From Anaerocolumna sp. MB42-C2 (lineage in GTDB: Bacteria; Bacillota; Clostridia; Lachnospirales; Lachnospiraceae), in the NCBI RefSeq assembly GCF_030913705.1, contig NZ_CP133190.1, positions 2,294,001 to 2,358,000 of the forward strand: a DNA stretch of 64,000 bases. Direction: 5' to 3'. How positions within the stretch are numbered: position 1 is the first letter of the stretch; each line of letters begins with the position of its first letter. A model generated the notes under the pieces. The model was not told where the DNA came from, did not search any database, and worked only from the letters and a program-made list of their open reading frames with translations. The position numbers and the translations under genes are program-made. Positions 44,434 through 53,535 of this stretch are shown in pieces.

Positions 44434-45423
44434 TTAAAACAAATCATATTTAACTTTTAATTCACTTGCCTCCAGTAATCCGTTTAATTGCTCCAACTTA
44501 GTTACACTTCCAATCGGAATTACGTCAAAAGGCTGATTCAGTAAATAAGCCACGGATAAGGCAAACACAGAAATACCTGTATTATTATGGATTTCAAGAA
44601 ATTTCTCATATAATTTTAGGTTTCTGCTATTTAAATATGCTTTCTTTAAATTATCAGTAAGTTTCAGTTCCTCTATAGATGTTAAAAGGCTTCCCTCTCT
44701 CACCTCTGCTTTCGCCTGATACAATTTTTCAAAAAATCCATTGGCAGTTGAAGTATAAGGAATCAATGGCAGCTTTGTTTTTTTATGCCATTCATAAAAT
44801 GCCTCATCCGTTACTTCCATGGTAGCATCCCGCTCCGGTTGGTTATTCATATTAAGGCTGGCGGCACTCCATTGATTGGATACAGCACTAAATCCCTGCA
44901 GGTTATGCTCTTTTGCATAATTGTATGCTTTTTCCATACGTTCTCTACTAAAATTAGAAGCACCGTAATATCGAATTTTACCACTCTTTACCAGTTCTTC
45001 CATCCACTCTAAAATCTCTTCCATCGGCTTGTTTTTATCATCCCGGTGAAGCCAGTACAAATCTATATGGTCAAGCCCTAATGTCCGCAAACTTTCATCA
45101 AGGTCATGATGAATGTCTTCTTTGGTAACCCTTGGTATATGAGGTGCCTTAAAATCATAGTGTGCTCCTTTCGTACCTATTATTATATCATTTTTTATTT
45201 CTTTTAATTTTAACCATTTCCCGATGATTTCTTCACTTATATTTGCCAGCCCAGGTACCCAGCGGCAGTATACATTAGCCGTATCAATAAAATTTCCGCC
45301 TGCTGCAGTATATGTATCCAGCACCTGGAATACTGTTTTCTTCGTTAATTTCTCTCCAAAATTTCCGCCGCCTAAACAAATATTACTTACCAGCAGATCC
45401 GTTCCGTTTAATTTTATTTTCTT
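44434..45423 (-). CDS. Aldo/keto reductase
   Basis: About 329 residues from ATG 45421-45423 with GCAGGAGG. TIM-barrel NADPH oxidoreductase: N-terminal CLGGGNFGEKLTKK, catalytic Asp/Tyr in NFIDTANVYCRW, Lys in IIGTKGAH, and His in LDHIDLYWLHRDD; C-terminal IPIGSVTKLEQL binds cofactor. The VYC variant keeps the catalytic Tyr. Substrate unknown, likely a sugar aldehyde given AKR family habits. Confidence 0.9.
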   Translation of the reverse strand, partial: KKIKLNGTDLLVSNICLGGGNFGEKLTKKTVFQVLDTYTAAGGNFIDTANVYCRWVPGLANISEEIIGKWLKLKEIKNDIIIGTKGAHYDFKAPHIPRVTKEDIHHDLDESLRTLGLDHIDLYWLHRDDKNKPMEEILEWMEELVKSGKIRYYGASNFSRERMEKAYNYAKEHNLQGFSAVSNQWSAASLNMNNQPERDATMEVTDEAFYEWHKKTKLPLIPYTSTANGFFEKLYQAKAEVREGSLLTSIEELKLTDNLKKAYLNSRNLKLYEKFLEIHNNTGISVFALSVAYLLNQPFDVIPIGSVTKLEQLNGLLEASELKVKYDLF

Positions 45424-45740
45424 CATAATAAACCTCCTGCGTGTAAATCTTTTATAGTTCAACAATAGTATTCATAACATATTTATCCAGAAAACAGGTT
45501 AATATTAACAATCCATAATTAGATATCATTATACTTCTTATGTATATAGCAGTAAAGCATATTTAAATAAATCCTGTGTTTATACAATAATGAAATTTAT
45601 ATAATGCAGAGAACAATAATCTCTATAGGATTTTAATACGCACTAACATTCTATCTTCAAGCCGATGTATTTCTGTTAGCTCAAGTGTATGTCAGCTTAG
45701 CTCTATTTTCTAGGTTTTGTTTTCCGAACACGAAAGATTA

Positions 45741-45769
45741 TTGACAATTTTATACTAAAATCGTATCAT
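45741..45769 (+). promoter_or_regulatory. Consensus promoter of the HD-domain gene
   Basis: TTGACA (45741-45746), 17 bp, TATCAT (45764-45769). It gives a leader of about 55 nt to the start at 45833. Confidence 0.75.
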
Positions 45770-45832
45770 TAATGTAAATTTTGTAATATTTTAGAATTTA
45801 CAGGAAAGTAAAATAAATACACAAAGGAGTGG

Positions 45833-46510
45833 ATGAACTTGCGCAATAAGGTTTTGGATAAGAAAATTTGCTTATTAGCCAAAGAATATATGCAGGACCA
45901 TATGAAGCTGGATTCTTCGCATGATATTAATCATGTTTATCGGGTTTTATTTATGGCTATGGATATAGCTCAATATGAAATCGCGAATGCGGAGATAGTT
46001 TATTTAGCAGCTATTTTACATGATATTGGCAGAAGATATGAGTCTGAACAAAACAGATCCCATGCAGCTATTGGTGCAGATATGGCATATAAGTTTCTAA
46101 TTAATAATGAGTACGACAGTAAAAAATCCTTGTGGGTGTCTGATTGTATTCGGTCCCACAGACATAGTGATTTGATTGAACCAACTACCATTGAGGGTAA
46201 GATTCTGTTTGATGCGGATAAGTTAGATTTTACGGGAACAATGGGGATTTCACGTACATTAATGTCTATGAGCAAGATGAATAAACCGCTGTACTGCGTT
46301 ATGGATAAATCTACTCGCGTTGGCGGACATTTCTTTGAATATTATGATTCTGTTTTACGCAAAGTTTCTGAAAAAATGTACACTGCCAGAGCAAAAGAAA
46401 TTGCAAATAAGAGAAAAGAAATTGCAGATATTTTTGTTAGTGAAATGAAAAATGAAATAAATCAGTGTTATACAATGGAACAGCTTATTGAAAGTTTATT
46501 CTCATCTTAA
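45833..46510 (+). CDS. HD-domain phosphohydrolase
   Basis: A 225-residue single-domain protein. Metal ligands: His in SHDINHVYRV, the HD pair in AAILHDIGRRYE, His residues in CIRSHRHSD and Asp in LFDADKLDFTG. Related proteins hydrolyse nucleotides or small phosphates. AAAGGAG precedes ATG. Single gene with its own promoter and terminator. Confidence 0.88.
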   Translation: MNLRNKVLDKKICLLAKEYMQDHMKLDSSHDINHVYRVLFMAMDIAQYEIANAEIVYLAAILHDIGRRYESEQNRSHAAIGADMAYKFLINNEYDSKKSLWVSDCIRSHRHSDLIEPTTIEGKILFDADKLDFTGTMGISRTLMSMSKMNKPLYCVMDKSTRVGGHFFEYYDSVLRKVSEKMYTARAKEIANKRKEIADIFVSEMKNEINQCYTMEQLIESLFSS

Positions 46511-46523
46511 CTTGTGATAAATG

Positions 46524-46573
46524 ATAATAGTCAGCCATAGATATATATACTCTTGGCTGACTATTATTTTATT
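46524..46573 (+). terminator. Terminator after the HD-domain gene
   Basis: ATAATAGTCAGCCA (46524-46537) and TGGCTGACTATTAT (46554-46567) form a 14-bp perfect stem followed by TTTATT. Convergent with the chemoreceptor gene. Confidence 0.85.
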
Positions 46574-46611
46574 ACGTAACCAACGCCTTTATCGGTATCT
46601 CTTTCTTACTT

Positions 46612-48312
46612 TTATAGCTTAAATCCGGATATATTCATCTGCAGTTCCTGGGCAAGGATGGCAAGATCCTGGGAAGATTTTGTGATTTCTTCCACCGTAG
46701 CCGACTGTTCCTCAGATGCGGCACTGATCTGTTGACTGGATGCCGCGCTTTCCATAGCAATCGATGTGATATTTTTAATGGATTCATTCAAACCCTCACT
46801 ACTGCCCCTGATCTCCCTGGTGGCTGTGCTGACATCCTGCAGTTTAGCCGTAATGGCAGTAATTTCATTATATATTTGCTCAAAAGAATTACCCGCCCTG
46901 TCAACAGTTGTGACACCTTCCATAACTGCATTAGTTGAGGTATTCATAATTTCTACAACTTGATTTGTTTCTTTCTGGATACTTTCGATTAATTCTGCAA
47001 TCTCCACTACAGAATTTGCAGACTGTTCTGCAAGTTTTCGTATCTCCTCTGCCACTACTGCAAACCCTTTTCCCTGTTCCCCTGCTCTGGCTGCTTCAAT
47101 TGCCGCATTGAGAGAAAGAAGATTGGTCTGGTTGGCAATTTCTTTTATGACAGCAATAATCTCGCCTATTTCCTTGGACTTATTTCCCAATATTTGTACT
47201 TTTTCGGAAGACTCTTGTGTAATCTGTCTGATGGATTGTATTTTTTCTATGGCTTCTTTTGCTTCTTCCACACCTGTCCTAGCCTCTGTCGAAACCTTTA
47301 AACCGGACTCTGAAACATGATCCACATGCCCGGCTACCTTTTGGATGTTGGATACAATCTGTTCTGTTACATTACTGATATCATTGGAACTTTTTGCTTG
47401 GTCAGACGCCCCTTCCGCCAACTGGTTTATGGTTTTAGCTACTTCCTCCGATGAAACAGCCGTTTCTTCCGCAGAAGCGGAAAGCTCTTCACTGGATGAA
47501 GCGACCTGCTCTGAGGCGTCCGATACTTTTCTTATTACATTCTTTAAACTCTCTGTCATTTCATTAAAAGATTCCGCCAATTCTCTGATTTCATCCCGGT
47601 TTTTTACTTTAACGGCCTCTACAGTTAAATCGCCTTTAGCTATCCTTTTAGCAGAATTTACAATTTTAAGTATAGGTGTCACTATAAGCCTTGCCATTAT
47701 AAATGCTGCTGCAAACCCGATAAGAACACTGATTAAAATTATTGTAATTGTTATATTTCTGGTCCTTAAAAAAGCCTTGTTGGAACCTTTATAAGCCTGG
47801 ACACCCAAATCATTTTTATTTACAACCAGCTTATTGATTTTTTCTTCGATCTGATCGGATAAAGATCGGAGGTTTTCAGCTGCTTTTACTGCTTCATCAT
47901 TTTTCCCCTGAAGTATTAAATCAATAATATCTTCTTCCTGGGGTTTTAACTGCTGCCAAAGTAAATCCACATCAGCCGATAATTGTTTCGATTCATGCAT
48001 CACTATGGTTGTATTAAAGGAATTCATATTACTTTCAAATTGATCAGTAAGACTTTTTATGGTATCCGACAGCTGTTTTTTCATATCCATATCTGTTTCC
48101 CGCATCATGTTATTTCTTGCCCTGCTAATTGAGATTAAATCCACCTGGGCATCCTTGATGTACTCAATTCCTTTGAAATGTAAATTATACAAGTCATCCA
48201 GTTCATTATCCATATTAGATAGTTCAATTAATGAGTAAATCCCGATTGCGGTGATGAGCAATATTAACACACCAAAAATTAAAAGCATTTTTTTTCTCAC
48301 ATTTACTTTCAT
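46612..48312 (-). CDS. Methyl-accepting chemotaxis protein
   Basis: A 566-residue transmembrane chemoreceptor: TM1 (about 8-30), a four-helix ligand domain ([20 protein letters not shown]), TM2 (about 187-208), HAMP ([20 protein letters not shown]) and a long signalling coiled coil with the hairpin tip [20 protein letters not shown]. It relays to CheA/CheW. ACAGGAGG precedes ATG. No che genes are nearby. Its upstream region contains one arm of the inverted repeat enclosing a recombinase gene, so expression may be phase variable. Confidence 0.92.
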   Translation of the reverse strand: MKVNVRKKMLLIFGVLILLITAIGIYSLIELSNMDNELDDLYNLHFKGIEYIKDAQVDLISISRARNNMMRETDMDMKKQLSDTIKSLTDQFESNMNSFNTTIVMHESKQLSADVDLLWQQLKPQEEDIIDLILQGKNDEAVKAAENLRSLSDQIEEKINKLVVNKNDLGVQAYKGSNKAFLRTRNITITIILISVLIGFAAAFIMARLIVTPILKIVNSAKRIAKGDLTVEAVKVKNRDEIRELAESFNEMTESLKNVIRKVSDASEQVASSSEELSASAEETAVSSEEVAKTINQLAEGASDQAKSSNDISNVTEQIVSNIQKVAGHVDHVSESGLKVSTEARTGVEEAKEAIEKIQSIRQITQESSEKVQILGNKSKEIGEIIAVIKEIANQTNLLSLNAAIEAARAGEQGKGFAVVAEEIRKLAEQSANSVVEIAELIESIQKETNQVVEIMNTSTNAVMEGVTTVDRAGNSFEQIYNEITAITAKLQDVSTATREIRGSSEGLNESIKNITSIAMESAASSQQISAASEEQSATVEEITKSSQDLAILAQELQMNISGFKL

Positions 48313-48401
48313 TTTTTCCTCCTGTGTATAACATAATGTCCATTCGATTAAAAATGATGGTATAATATCCCAAAAAAATTCTGTGTGACTATATCACTCG
48401 C

Positions 48402-48427
48402 ATGTAACATTATGCTTATTTTGATAC
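48402..48427 (+). repeat. Left arm of the 26-bp inverted repeat
   Basis: Reads ATGTAACATTATGCTTATTT then TGATAC. It is the exact reverse complement of 49361-49386. Confidence 0.9.
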
Positions 48428-48547
48428 GTTTTAATAATATCTAAGTTGCTGATAAATCAATGATTAAGTAGATTTCATTTTGAAATATCTAATATAAGTT
48501 GTTTTGATATAAAGTATCTTTTATAATAGATTCATGCAGAAAGTTAT

Positions 48548-48577
48548 ATTTAACTATTCCAGTATATTCCATGTCAA
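48548..48577 (-). promoter_or_regulatory. Outward-facing promoter-like sequence in the invertible segment
   Basis: Minus-strand TTGACA (48572-48577) with TTAAAT (48548-48553) 18 bp downstream. It faces the left repeat and the chemoreceptor gene. In the other orientation of the segment it would point away from that gene. Confidence 0.4.
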
Positions 48578-48601
48578 TAGCAGAGAAAGGAACCAAACAC
48601 C

Positions 48602-49162
48602 ATGACGGTTGAACCAATTCGAAGTAAAATAAAAATTAATCAGATGTACCATTATTTAAAAGGAAAAGATGATAAATATGCATTATTATTTAAATTCGGG
48701 CTGAATACAGGTCTTAGAATCAGTGACATACTTCCAATGAAAGTAAAGAATGTATATCTTGAAAATGGTAGTTTTAAAGAATATCTGACTTTAAAAGAGA
48801 AAAAAACTGCCAAAGAAAAAAAGATAAAAATTAACAATGCACTAAAAAATGTACTATCAGAATATATCAAAATACACAGGCTGAGTAAAGACGATTATCT
48901 CTTTCCCAGCCAGAAAGGCGGTCACATCGGAAGAGTACAAAGCTACCGTTTTTTGCGGGAAGCCGCAGAAACTGTAGGAATTGAAAATTTCGGAACACAC
49001 AGTCTGCGTAAAACATGGGGCTACTGGACCTATAAATTATCAAAATATAATATTGGATTAATAATGGATACATTTAACCACAGTAATCAGAAGATTACCT
49101 TAAGATATATTGGAATAAACCAGGACCAAAAAGATGATTTATATACCCTGGTACAATTCTAA
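48602..49162 (+). CDS. Tyrosine recombinase, catalytic domain only
   Basis: A 186-residue site-specific recombinase with all core residues: Arg39 (TGLRISDIL), a Lys in the LTLKEKKT hairpin, His133 and Arg136 (THSLRKTWG), His160 (FNHSNQ) and nucleophile Tyr169 (LRYIGI). The usual N-terminal core-binding domain is reduced to about 25 residues, so it is shorter than XerC/D or phage integrases. GAGAAAGGA precedes ATG. Small enzymes of this kind often act as local DNA invertases. Confidence 0.9.
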   Translation: MTVEPIRSKIKINQMYHYLKGKDDKYALLFKFGLNTGLRISDILPMKVKNVYLENGSFKEYLTLKEKKTAKEKKIKINNALKNVLSEYIKIHRLSKDDYLFPSQKGGHIGRVQSYRFLREAAETVGIENFGTHSLRKTWGYWTYKLSKYNIGLIMDTFNHSNQKITLRYIGINQDQKDDLYTLVQF

Positions 49163-49360
49163 TATTCAGTAATATGATTGTTTATAAGCAATATTTTATA
49201 ATTATACATCAAAAACTATATCTAAAATAACATAACTAAATATCCGGAATGTATACAGGTCATCTGGACAGCTTTATTTTACACACCAAAGTGTCTTTAA
49301 AGGAATGTTTAATTCCATGATTGTATATTGACATTTACTTTAGGACGATATATAGTTAAA

Positions 49361-49386
49361 GTATCAAAATAAGCATAATGTTACAT
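49361..49386 (-). repeat. Right arm of the 26-bp inverted repeat
   Basis: Reads GTATCAAAATAAGC then ATAATGTTACAT on the + strand, the exact reverse complement of the left arm. Confidence 0.9.
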
Positions 49387-49626
49387 TTTTATTCATATCA
49401 ATCAATCTGCGGTTCGATATATCTCATAGTAGGTTTAAGATTTTCTTTTAATATCATTATACTTCGAAAAACTGATAATCTATATTACTATCTTTAAGTA
49501 TCCAGAATGAATTTAAATATGATGGTTTAAAAAAGCCATTACTCATATTTTTACATCGAGCAATGACTTTTATTCCGTATTCCTGTTAATAATATTATTT
49601 TACCTGTAGTTAGCAACGATTACCCT

Positions 49627-49997
49627 ATGCCCCTGATCATGATATAAAGAAACTACCGCATCATAGGCTCCTTATAAAGCCGGGTGAAAAACCGAATCCG
49701 CACCAATTAGACCGGTAACATCAATCCCATCCACTCTGGCACGTTCAATGGCCGGTCTGATTTCGGAATCATCTTCATCACCAAATAAACCGTGTTCCCA
49801 CTTTGGGGATTTAAACTGGCGACTGCCAGTCTGGGATTGCCGATACCGGAATTTTTCATTTCCTCAAAACATCTGAGGATATATTGATATAAATTTTCTT
49901 CCGTTACATAATCTATCACATTCCGCAGTGACAGATGTCTGCTTAAGAAGGATACTTTTAATCCCATAACCTGAAACATGGTCATGGGATCTTTTAC
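49627..49997 (-). pseudogene. pdxA: Remnant of a PdxA-family dehydrogenase gene
   Basis: The fragment starts in mid-gene (DPMTMFQVMGLKVSFLSRHL) directly at the end of the GHL6-like gene. RHLSLRNVIDYVTEENLYQY and RLAVASLNP follow, then a one-base deletion near 49797-49800 shifts frame. The continuing frame encodes [35 protein letters not shown], an in-frame TAA (49672-49674) and GAYDAVVSLYHDQGH, the PdxA metal motif. So it lacks both ends and has a frameshift and a nonsense codon. PdxA-type proteins oxidise 4-phospho-threonate-like acids. Confidence 0.85.
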
Positions 49998-52135
49998 TTC
50001 ACTTTTAAATAAACTGATGTAAATTCTTTTAGTTCCTTTAAATGAATTCTTATGTTTACTTTATCATTTTCCTTATTTTCTACAATTTTTATTTCATTCT
50101 CTTGCCGCAAGATTTTATATTGTTCAAGGGCTTTTTTACCCATTACAATATCTGTTTCAATGTCATAAACCGGTACTATCTGTTTAATTGGTCTTGTTAC
50201 TCCGGAAGTTGTATTTACAAAAGATAATATCAGCGATGTGGAATCTTGTTGATCCTCCATTAATGTAATATGTACACTTTCCGTTGCATTGGTTTTTAAT
50301 ATAAGATTCTCATTTGAAACCCATAAGACCGCATTGTAAAATAACTGTACAAAATCTTCATGCCCATTGGTATAACACAATTTATCCGTCTGATTGGCAA
50401 AATAAACAATTCGTCCTTTACCATATTCATTCACCATAACGGTGGGATATTCCGTATTCATATCAGGGATCCAGGCGTATTCCGGGGGTTGATTATAGAT
50501 TTTGGGAACATAGGTGCATACAACGCTTCCTTTACTTTCTTTATTCACAGTACACAAAAGTGTCATTCCCTCATTCATAATAAGTTTCGTTTTGTGGATA
50601 TTCATGTTATTAAGAATAGGGTGATGTTCTTTTACCATCTGATAACAATCAGAGGATGTATCCTTTTTCATCCCGGTAAAACTGCAGCCGAACAGGTCTC
50701 TTAAACCGAAATCAACTCTTCTCTTGCCATTTTCATCATAAAGGGAGGTTTCATAAGAAGCGATTAGCCCACCTCCCTGTTTAACATATTCCTTTATGAT
50801 TTCAATCTGTTCCCCGCTTAACCATGCACCATTTGGTATAATTAAAGCCTTTAAACCTTTTAGTCTGTCAAGACTAAGTTCCAGGTCTGGGATAAAGTTA
50901 TACTGAATATGATTGTTCATTAAATTACGTTCCACACCCTTTATGAAAACTCCGTAACCGTCTTTTGCTTCATTATCATTGCCTAACCCGTCTCTGCTGT
51001 ATTTGGAATAGTAGACGCCCACATCTTTTACCGGAATCTGATTCTTTAATAAACTTTCATTATCTTTTAAATGCTGGTAAACCTCTTGTTCTATGTATGC
51101 ATTTCTGGTGTCAAAGGTTGCTCCGGGATATTGACCGTTAAAGTAAGTATTCCAGAAACTTGCACCGACACTTACCGCTTCCCACATCCAGATCTTTGTC
51201 TCACACTCAGGTGCTTTTATGTATCTCCATTTTGTTCCGTTATTCCCGGTTAGCAGCACTGCCTGTTTCACTGAGTCGATGGATTTTAGAAAACGGATAC
51301 TGGAAGCGGCATAGGTTAAATCATCATATATTTTGGTATCTCCGGCACACCCGTCTAAAAATGCCGGACTTACAAGGAAATCAAAGTGCTGTTTGGCATT
51401 ATAAAGATCAATTCCGGTTTTTAAGGCATTGGAAGCATGAAACATACCAAATATCTCCGCACAATAAGCCTTTTCTTCACCAAAGCTTTTCACTGTATTT
51501 CGCATAAGTTTAAGATGATCATCGGCACATTTTGTCTTCCAATCCCGGTATTCACGAAATAAATCCGTTGCATAATCTCCGCCGGCCGGTATTTCTTTAC
51601 CGGTATCCCTTCTGTATCTTTCCCTGCAGGTCTGACAATAGCAGGGACCGGTACCGAAACCGACACTATTTTCCCAAACACCGTCGATATCATACCTTTT
51701 CATCAGCTCTGTAATGTACTCCACCGCATGTCCATTAGCATATACACCGTTATAACAGGGTTTATGCATCTGATTCCATCCAATTTGGGTACTTCCGTCT
51801 TCATTCTGCCCAAACCAGTCAGGCTGTCTTTCATATCTGGTCTCTTCCACCCCCCTGAAATCCACACGTACTATTACCCGTATATCATTTTTATGGCACT
51901 CTGTAGCAAGATCATATAACATATCCTCTGTGGTCATAAAGGAATTCAGTCTTGCCAGTTTTGTTTTATTCTGAAAGAAATCAATTATCCCTCCTGCATT
52001 TACTATAATACAATTCGAATGGGTATCCTTTAGATACGTTACGACCTTTTCTGCATCATAATTTTCAATATCCGGTTCCCGTAAAACCGTCTGTAACATA
52101 CGTAATTGTTTCTGGTACCAAAATTGTTTTTCCAT
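49994..52135 (-). CDS. Putative glycoside hydrolase (GHL6-like with GH42-type trimerisation domain)
   Basis: About 713 residues from ATG 52133-52135, which follows GAAAGGA; the frame continues upstream but that part overlaps a leader motif. The N-terminal barrel (CIIVNAGGIIDFF, IRVIVRVDFRGVEETRYE, YDIDGVWENSVGFG) resembles hypothetical glycosyl hydrolase family 6 (GHL6), and the middle (LKALIIPNGAWLSGEQIEII) resembles the GH42 beta-galactosidase trimerisation fold. No signal peptide, so it probably acts on imported oligosaccharides. Substrate not deducible. Its end abuts a pdxA remnant. Confidence 0.75.
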   Translation of the reverse strand: MEKQFWYQKQLRMLQTVLREPDIENYDAEKVVTYLKDTHSNCIIVNAGGIIDFFQNKTKLARLNSFMTTEDMLYDLATECHKNDIRVIVRVDFRGVEETRYERQPDWFGQNEDGSTQIGWNQMHKPCYNGVYANGHAVEYITELMKRYDIDGVWENSVGFGTGPCYCQTCRERYRRDTGKEIPAGGDYATDLFREYRDWKTKCADDHLKLMRNTVKSFGEEKAYCAEIFGMFHASNALKTGIDLYNAKQHFDFLVSPAFLDGCAGDTKIYDDLTYAASSIRFLKSIDSVKQAVLLTGNNGTKWRYIKAPECETKIWMWEAVSVGASFWNTYFNGQYPGATFDTRNAYIEQEVYQHLKDNESLLKNQIPVKDVGVYYSKYSRDGLGNDNEAKDGYGVFIKGVERNLMNNHIQYNFIPDLELSLDRLKGLKALIIPNGAWLSGEQIEIIKEYVKQGGGLIASYETSLYDENGKRRVDFGLRDLFGCSFTGMKKDTSSDCYQMVKEHHPILNNMNIHKTKLIMNEGMTLLCTVNKESKGSVVCTYVPKIYNQPPEYAWIPDMNTEYPTVMVNEYGKGRIVYFANQTDKLCYTNGHEDFVQLFYNAVLWVSNENLILKTNATESVHITLMEDQQDSTSLILSFVNTTSGVTRPIKQIVPVYDIETDIVMGKKALEQYKILRQENEIKIVENKENDKVNIRIHLKELKEFTSVYLKVK

Positions 52136-52176
52136 ATAAAATCCTTTCGTATCACATCTGTTTACAAATAGGACAC

Positions 52177-52222
52177 TGCCACAAATTAAAATGGTTGAAA
52201 GCATTGTAAGTGGCATCCTTTC
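52177..52222 (-). ncRNA. Candidate pseudoknot leader motif, copy B (upstream of the GHL6-like gene)
   Basis: Minus-strand RNA: GAAAG (52218-52222), 2 nt, TGCCAC (52210-52215), 8 nt, CTTTC (52197-52201), 14 nt, GTGGCA (52177-52182). A hairpin GTGTC-N2-ATTTGT/ACAGAT-N2-GATAC and the GAAAGGA ribosome binding site follow. Pairing as in copies A and C; the downstream ACAATGGGTGT block is absent here. Confidence 0.5.
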
Positions 52223-52280
52223 TTTGTTATTATTTCTTCCAACACTTAAAACCTTTGCTTATTATGTGCTTTTATAAGAA

Positions 52281-52438
52281 AGAGTCTGGCTCGCCAGACT
52301 CTAGCGCTGACGCGCTGTCACTTTAGTGACAATCCACCCTAAAGGATATTATCCTTTTGCGTGTTCATGCGCATCCTGCCCGGTAGGGCTTTTTTATTAC
52401 ATAGGGAAGTTCGGAGAACTTTCCTATGTAATAAAAAA
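52281..52438 (+). repeat. Multi-hairpin dispersed repeat, copy 3 (long subtype)
   Basis: AGAGTCTGGCTCGCCAGACT is a near-perfect first hairpin; then AGCGC-TGAC-GCGCT, TGTCAC-TTTA-GTGACA, an extra AAAGGATA/TATCCTTT hairpin, TGCGTGTTCATGCGCA, GCCC-GGTA-GGGC-TTTTTT, and an 18-bp final stem (TTACATAGG...CCTATGTAA). Loop and stem changes relative to copies 1 and 2 preserve pairing. Confidence 0.72.
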
Positions 52439-52472
52439 TAAACAGAAGTTAACTCAAACATTAACTTCTGTT
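52431..52472 (-). terminator. Terminator of the 2-hydroxyacid dehydrogenase gene
   Basis: AACAGAAGTTAA (52441-52452) and TTAACTTCTGTT (52461-52472) pair; on the minus strand TTATTTTTTATT follows. Confidence 0.78.
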
Positions 52473-52587
52473 ATATTTAAAATATTATTAGTTGAGCTTA
52501 CCGCCTTTGATTTATATATTAACAATTATGCAAAAAGCTATTTTTGCAGTGAAATATATTAATTCCAGACTATTATATCAGGTATAT

Positions 52588-53535
52588 TTATAATATGGTA
52601 TTTACCTGTTCACCGTTCATCCATTTATCAATATTTTCAAATACGATTTTAGCTCTGAGCTTCATAGACTCTTCCGAAGCAAAGGCTATATGAGGAGTAA
52701 CGATTGTATTTTTTGAATGTAACAACGGATGATCTGTATTTAAAGGAGGTTCGATTTCAAATACATCGATACCTGCTCCGCCGATTTTATCATTATTTAA
52801 AGCTTCTGCCAAAGCGTCGGAATCTACAACCGGACCGCGTGCGGCATTAATCAGAATCGTTTTTGGTCTCATAAGAGCGATTCTTTCCTTGTTGATTAAA
52901 TGACGTGATTCCTCTGTAAGCGGGCAATGAAGAGTAACAATATCAGAATTGCTTAATAATTCTTCCAGAGTAACATATTTAATATATTCAGGAGCATTCT
53001 TTTTCGGGTATAAATCATAAGCCAGGATATTACAGCCAAAAGCATGGCATAACTCAGCCGTACGGGAACCGATTGCTCCGGTACCAACCACACCAACGGT
53101 TTTGCCTTTTAATTCTCTTCCTACCAGACCGTCTTTTGTCTTACCTTCACGGCAGCGTACTTCAACCTGAGGAACATTTCTTAATAGAGAAAGTATCATT
53201 CCCATTACCAATTCTGCTACAGATTCATTGGAATATCCGGAGGCATTACTTACTGCGATTCCCATACTTTTTGCTGTTTCCAGATCCACATGGTCAACAC
53301 CGGTAAATGCTACATCAATGAATTTTAAATTTTTGCATCTGGAGATTACTTCCCCTTTCAGAGGCATATTGGCAATCATAACTATGTCAGCTTCTTTCGC
53401 TCTCTCTACCATAACTTCGGTATCGGTGTCTTTTTCATATGCTGCAAAGTTATGTCCCTGCTCTTTTAATTTCTCAGCATAACTGTCTAATACTTCCTTT
53501 GAAATACCTAATGACTCTAATAATACAACGTTCAT
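52588..53535 (-). CDS. D-isomer-specific 2-hydroxyacid dehydrogenase
   Basis: About 315 residues from ATG 53533-53535 (MNVVLLESLGISKEV). The frame extends upstream, but that stretch is a structured leader behind a promoter. NAD-binding GKTVGVVGTGAIGSRTAELC, the catalytic Arg in LINAARGPVVDSDAL, Glu in GIDVFEIEPPL and His in TPHIAFAS are all present. It reduces a 2-keto acid or oxidises a D-2-hydroxyacid. Divergent from an IclR gene whose product probably controls it. Confidence 0.9.
   Translation of the reverse strand: MNVVLLESLGISKEVLDSYAEKLKEQGHNFAAYEKDTDTEVMVERAKEADIVMIANMPLKGEVISRCKNLKFIDVAFTGVDHVDLETAKSMGIAVSNASGYSNESVAELVMGMILSLLRNVPQVEVRCREGKTKDGLVGRELKGKTVGVVGTGAIGSRTAELCHAFGCNILAYDLYPKKNAPEYIKYVTLEELLSNSDIVTLHCPLTEESRHLINKERIALMRPKTILINAARGPVVDSDALAEALNNDKIGGAGIDVFEIEPPLNTDHPLLHSKNTIVTPHIAFASEESMKLRAKIVFENIDKWMNGEQVNTIL

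Larger units (their letters stand above)
48402..49386. mobile_element. Candidate invertible segment with solo tyrosine recombinase
   Basis: A 985-bp segment has 26-bp perfect inverted repeats at its ends (48402-48427 and 49361-49386; the arms begin ATGTAACATTATGC), continued by a weaker TTTAA/ATATC similarity inside. The only gene is a complete tyrosine recombinase. Its left end lies 90 bp before the chemoreceptor start codon. Tyrosine recombinases with adjacent inverted repeats commonly invert DNA; a small IR-bounded mobile element is the alternative. Inversion itself is inferred. Confidence 0.6.

Noticed and set aside
47345..47794. 149-codon + strand frame opposite the chemoreceptor gene
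   Set aside because: It lies antisense within the HAMP and signalling coding region, where Ser/Ala-rich codons leave the opposite strand open; no ribosome binding site.
52136..52216. N-terminal extension of the GHL6-like protein (hydrophobic, signal-like)
   Set aside because: It overlaps the leader motif copy B, and ATG 52133-52135 has a good GAAAGGA site.
52177..52222. Leader motif as a conserved upstream peptide (frames starting MPL.../MPQ... in all three copies)
   Set aside because: The start codons differ (ATG, GTG, TTG), peptide similarity is confined to the paired nucleotide blocks, and the SD-like GAAAGG is too close to act; RNA structure explains the conservation better.
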